From Apostichopus californicus (Eukaryota > Echinodermata > Holothuroidea > Aspidochirotida > Stichopodidae): a stretch of DNA of 33,956 nt. The notes under the pieces are model-generated. The model worked only from the letters and a program-made list of their open reading frames with translations, did no database searches and was not told the DNA's origin. The stretch spans positions 283 through 34,238 of the forward strand of contig JAIPMN010001225.1 of the NCBI GenBank assembly GCA_020650975.1, in the 5' to 3' direction. Each line of letters begins with the position of its first letter. The first letter of the stretch is position 1. The position numbers and the translations under genes are program-made. Shown here in pieces: positions 30,379 to 33,956 of this stretch.

Positions 30379-33092
30379 CTATTGATACAAACAAAAGAAA
30401 TTGATTGAACTGTAACGAAATTCAAATAGAGGCTCAAATTTGTTTTATCGTCGAAAGGTTAAAAAAGAATACAGTAATCGTACAAAATATGCAGGAAAAC
30501 ACTTGAAAAAAAAATGAAAATATCAGTTTTTAAGTTTGCATAGGCTAGTAGTAAACAGTGACAGCATCACCGGAAGAGGGGGAGGGCTTATATACCTTCA
30601 TCCTGAAGTCTACATTTTGTTATGGGGAGTTCCCCCAGACCGCATACATGGGAGTTGTATTTAATGACCTCACGACTACATCCCTTCTTAGTAAGATAAA
30701 AATATTACAATTGAGAGTAGGGGTGTGGCCATGGGTAGTTTGAAATGGACTTTCCACGAGAGTCTGGGAGCATCTTCCCACATAAGTTTGAAAAGAGGGT
30801 ATAGTACCCTCCTGGCACCCATTCTATCTTGATCCTCGCCTGTTTCCTTAATATTTATATTCATTATACCTTGTAATAATTGCGTAGATTACGGTAATGT
30901 ATATATGCGGTGAACTACATATCGAAACTAGCTTGGTCCACTCATATATGGATAACCTGTTAATCATTACATTACTGAGCACATGAAGTTGATCACTATA
31001 TCCGGGTGACTCCCTTTTCCATTCTTCATGTATACAGTGAACAGGCAATTCGGCAAGTTTCGTATTTGAAATATTTTCCCTGTTTCGTTCGTTATAGTTA
31101 TGATTTAAAGATTGATTACTATCTAGTTCCTGTCATATGTAGAAAAGGTAAATTATTTGATCTTGGATAGATGCGAGCAATACATTTATCTATCATTAAA
31201 AACAAAAATGAAACTAATTTTGAAGTGATTCCCCTCCACCTTTCAACTCTTATACCCCATGTCAATCTATTATTTTCCAAAACTGTACCGGCTGTCCCTC
31301 CCATGTAGAGTAGCATCGATATATACTACACGAATATAACTTCACATCACACGTTTTAATGACAATGCGCTATAGTTGGCCTACTTTGTGGGCGTACACT
31401 TACTTATAAGTATAGTTGTTGTGTGAAAAAGCAGCTATTACAATATTGTTCGTGTTCAGATATATACAGTACGGGTTTCAGTACTACCGGGCTATGGGTA
31501 ATTCTCTGTTTGGGAATACCTGCAGCTGCATAAATACATGTGATAAATATCTATATGTATTGATCTACCATCGTATGACCAATGGACAAATGGACAATGT
31601 AAAATAATTCTCTCAGCTCTTTGTATATATGAACATACTCTTCATAGTAGGTTGTCATGAGACAGAAAAAAACCCATGCTTTTCTCCCATTTGTACCTTA
31701 TCAAACTGATCTCACAGAACCTGGGATGGGTGTCATCTTCCCCTTACCCAATGTCCTCTTCCTCCTTACCTCTATCCGTGCCCCGTGTCACCGAAATGCG
31801 TTAAATAATTAACTCGGGTACTTTCGGCCATAATTACTAACTCAAACACACATGTATAGGTTTCGGTGGTGGTTATATACTACCCGGTCACTGTGAACTG
31901 TCTGCGCACACATAAGACTAACAGCTTTTAGGTTAACTTTTCTGTACAGACAAGGCGGGAAGCGTTTAGTTTGTTTATATATTTATGCAGAGAGTACATA
32001 TCCTTATCAGACAAAGAAGAATGCATATCGTTATCTGTTTTGATTACACGGTAAATATGGAAATATGCAAGTTGCGTTTCTATATATTCAGGCCTATATC
32101 AACTTCAGCTTGTGAGATATAAACTTACTCTCCATTCATGTACGGTTAATCACTGCTATTAGTCTGTGACCCGGATACGGGTATGACAATCATTAATTAA
32201 GCTAATCTGCTCTCAGAATAACGGCCGTTCTCCGAGGGTCCTCCACAACCCCAGCTGCACACCACCGTGCAGACCCCATGAATGCGCCACTACAAGGCTT
32301 ATGCGATGGGAATATAAACTCTTCATAAACAGGGCCCGGGTTCAGGAATTTACAAAGAAGGGATCACCCTGGAATAATTGAATTCGACCACTCCCGACCC
32401 GCCGTACAACGAAAAATAAGAGACTTCAACAAATTAAATATATATCATTAGGTAGAAACGCAAGGTTGGTAATAAATAGTTTTGATGTTTTTTTTATTTT
32501 TTGCTGTCGAGTAGAAGAGGACGGGGAGAGGTTGGTTGGCGTGCACCTTCACCCATGCATGGATCCGCGTCTGATCTCCCATTGCAGGCTTAACTTTATA
32601 ATTGTCAACATTGCATTTACCCAGTCTAAGTTACAGGTCACTTCAATCCTAAACGCAAGGGGCAGCTTTAACTTGGGCTATCTAACATATTCATTGATCT
32701 TAACGACATTTAAAGGCCAGGAGTTTTATTGGGGTTGGAGGAGGAGGGGGGGGGGGTGGCGAGGGCACAAATGTTGGTAGATATACGTGCTGAGAATGTT
32801 CGAGTGTTTTGGTAAGAAGGCTTATACTGACTTAAAATCATGCTATCATTTCCATCAAGCTATACGCTAAAAGCTTCATTTCTTAGCGTGTGTTACTTAG
32901 CGTGTGTAAGCCACATTTGTAAGAAAGTGGATCATGCCCCTCCCCTCCCCCTCCCTCCCTCCCCTGGTTACTGCTTGGTTTATAGAGCTATATTTATATT
33001 TAGGTCAGTGGCTGCTATTGCTTGGTATCACAGCCTACATAGAATCGAACGCCAATATAGTCCATAAAATATTACCACCCGGATGATCTTAC
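30379..33092 (-). other. SGPP intron 1
   Basis: The intron runs from GTAAGA at 33092 to CAATAG at 30379 on the coding strand. It is AT-rich with no exon I can support. It contains a MITE-end-like segment at 32541-32573, an 11-G run at 32746-32756 and a C-rich stretch near 32938-32965. Confidence 0.85.
32541..32573. repeat. Fragment resembling the right end of the MITE-like element at 2045-2317
   Basis: GTGCACC, CACCCATGCAT and GGATCCGCGTCTG align with GTGCACC, CACATCCCACAT and GGATCCCCGCCT near 2285-2316. Only one end is clear; the other end, if present, is too diverged to call. Confidence 0.4.
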
Positions 33093-33542
33093 CTCTTTGC
33101 TTGACTGTCCAATGTACATAGTTATTGCCCATAGTAAGAGAACGCGCCTTATCACAAATGAATTGATGTTAAATAACCAGAAAGGAAAAAATGTATAATA
33201 AAACGCATCATCACCCAAAAATGCTCCAAAATGGAATAAACAATACCAAACGTAATTTGATACTTGATAATCCATCTGAGATTTAGGGTAGGACATAAAC
33301 TTCTGTTGATCTATCGTTCCATTGTTATTTTCCTGAGACGACATTGTTTTAATCGGACCTCTCTGGCTGTTCTTTTTCGATAAATTGGATCCGTCTGTCG
33401 TGGTCTCAGATCCATCACAAGATATTTCCTTGGCAAAAGTCCTCTCGAGTCCAAAAAAAGCTTGAACTTTAGCGACAGCTTCCGAACTTATCACTGTTGA
33501 GTCTTCAAACTGGAAGATTATAGCCTTATTACTCGCCGCCAT
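33093..33542 (-). CDS. SGPP: Sphingosine-1-phosphate phosphatase, exon 1 (residues 1-150, start codon)
   Basis: The enzyme dephosphorylates sphingosine-1-phosphate, normally in the endoplasmic reticulum membrane, and so lowers S1P and returns sphingosine to ceramide synthesis. This exon starts at ATG 33542 and ends at AAAGAG followed by GTAAGA. Residues 21-33 (EAVAKVQAFFGLE) match the conserved N-terminal helix of SGPP1/2. Residues 34-95 are a low-complexity polar linker. From about 96 the family core begins: YVWYCLFHFGAFLGDDAFYY, then FFPFWLFNIN, and a membrane helix with RRVLLLWAITMYIGQ. Lys149 is the first residue of motif C1. No in-frame Met lies closer upstream in the exon, and the N-terminal match supports this start. 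All four exons are phase 0, giving 409 residues. Assignment to SGPP1 versus SGPP2 is not attempted, since invertebrates often have a single gene. Confidence 0.94.
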
Positions 33543-33956
33543 GCTAACTTGAAAATAAATAAGATTAAAATGAAATTGAACACCAGTTCATGAGATGAAC
33601 GGTCTGGAAGAACTCAACTGCTTCACAAGTTCCCCTGTATACAGTGAACGGTGTAAATAGTTGGTGTTCACCGAAGCTTCCAATTAGCAGAATTTGTCTG
33701 CTTCGTTAGTGTTGTTGTAGTTACACAAATAGCTGTCTATTTGCAGTTTGCATGTTACTTGCAATATGGGCATGCGCGATAGAGTAGCAGGGCTTTTATA
33801 CGTATAATGGTATATGTGTTTAAGCAGGGTTAACAACTGATCGATATCGCATTGTGATTATAGAATGCACCGTGAATACCTTACAAATACCTTGTAACGC
33901 TCAACTACGCATGAAGAATCATTGTGCCTGTCATTCGTGTATAATGTATACTATGA
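33543..33956 (-). promoter_or_regulatory. SGPP 5' flank with a TATA-like box and an NRF1-like half-site
   Basis: On the minus strand TATAAAAG lies at 33800-33793, about 250 bases before the ATG, and GCATGCGC (NRF1-like half-site) at 33777-33770. If the TATA box is used, transcription would start near 33765 and the 5' UTR would be about 220 bases with no intron needed. This is motif evidence only. Confidence 0.35.

Overview
This is AT-rich animal genomic DNA: spliced genes with GT-AG introns, a tRNA-derived SINE, minisatellites, many poly-C/poly-G runs and one short assembly gap (10 N at 23154-23163). The protein families and a 409-residue sphingosine-1-phosphate phosphatase point to a metazoan. 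The divergent repeats and compact invertebrate-style genes suggest a marine invertebrate deuterostome such as an echinoderm; that placement is inference.

Four genes can be supported. (1) Plus strand, about 0.55-7.2 kb and perhaps to 9.2 kb: a gene with a 5' UTR exon, a coding exon at 3223-3383 and a 49-nt exon at 7198-7246. Joined, they encode a 42-residue cysteine-rich protein ending in Cys-Cys-Cys that I do not recognise. (2) Minus strand, 14979-15992 with a probable first exon at about 17.8 kb: a CREBZF (Zhangfei)-type bZIP transcription factor. (3) Plus strand, 19618-19843 plus 21133-21260: a 117-residue two-helix membrane protein with a CxxC motif that resembles DMAC1/TMEM261, a complex I assembly factor. 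(4) Minus strand, 33542 down to 25426: a four-exon sphingosine-1-phosphate phosphatase (SGPP1/2 family). It is complete from ATG to stop, and all three phosphatase motifs are present.

Genes 2 and 3 are transcribed away from each other, and the space between them (about 17.78-18.12 kb) looks like a shared promoter with bZIP-type sites. Genes 3 and 4 converge, with about 3 kb of repeat-rich sequence between their ends. The four genes do not form an obvious pathway; this is ordinary eukaryotic gene neighbourhood.

The rest is introns and intergenic DNA with repeats. These are two copies of a tRNA-derived SINE and a 44-bp minisatellite in the DMAC1-like intron, a degenerate repeat in the same gene's presumed 3' UTR, a duplicated block interrupted by the N gap, a 31-32-bp minisatellite and a tandem family of about 150-200-bp units in SGPP introns, and MITE-like fragments. 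I saw no CRISPR array, viral gene, operon or other exotic system. The points most worth following are the unrecognised Cys-rich microprotein, the CREBZF homologue that keeps the basic-region Asn, and the SINE lying against a splice acceptor.
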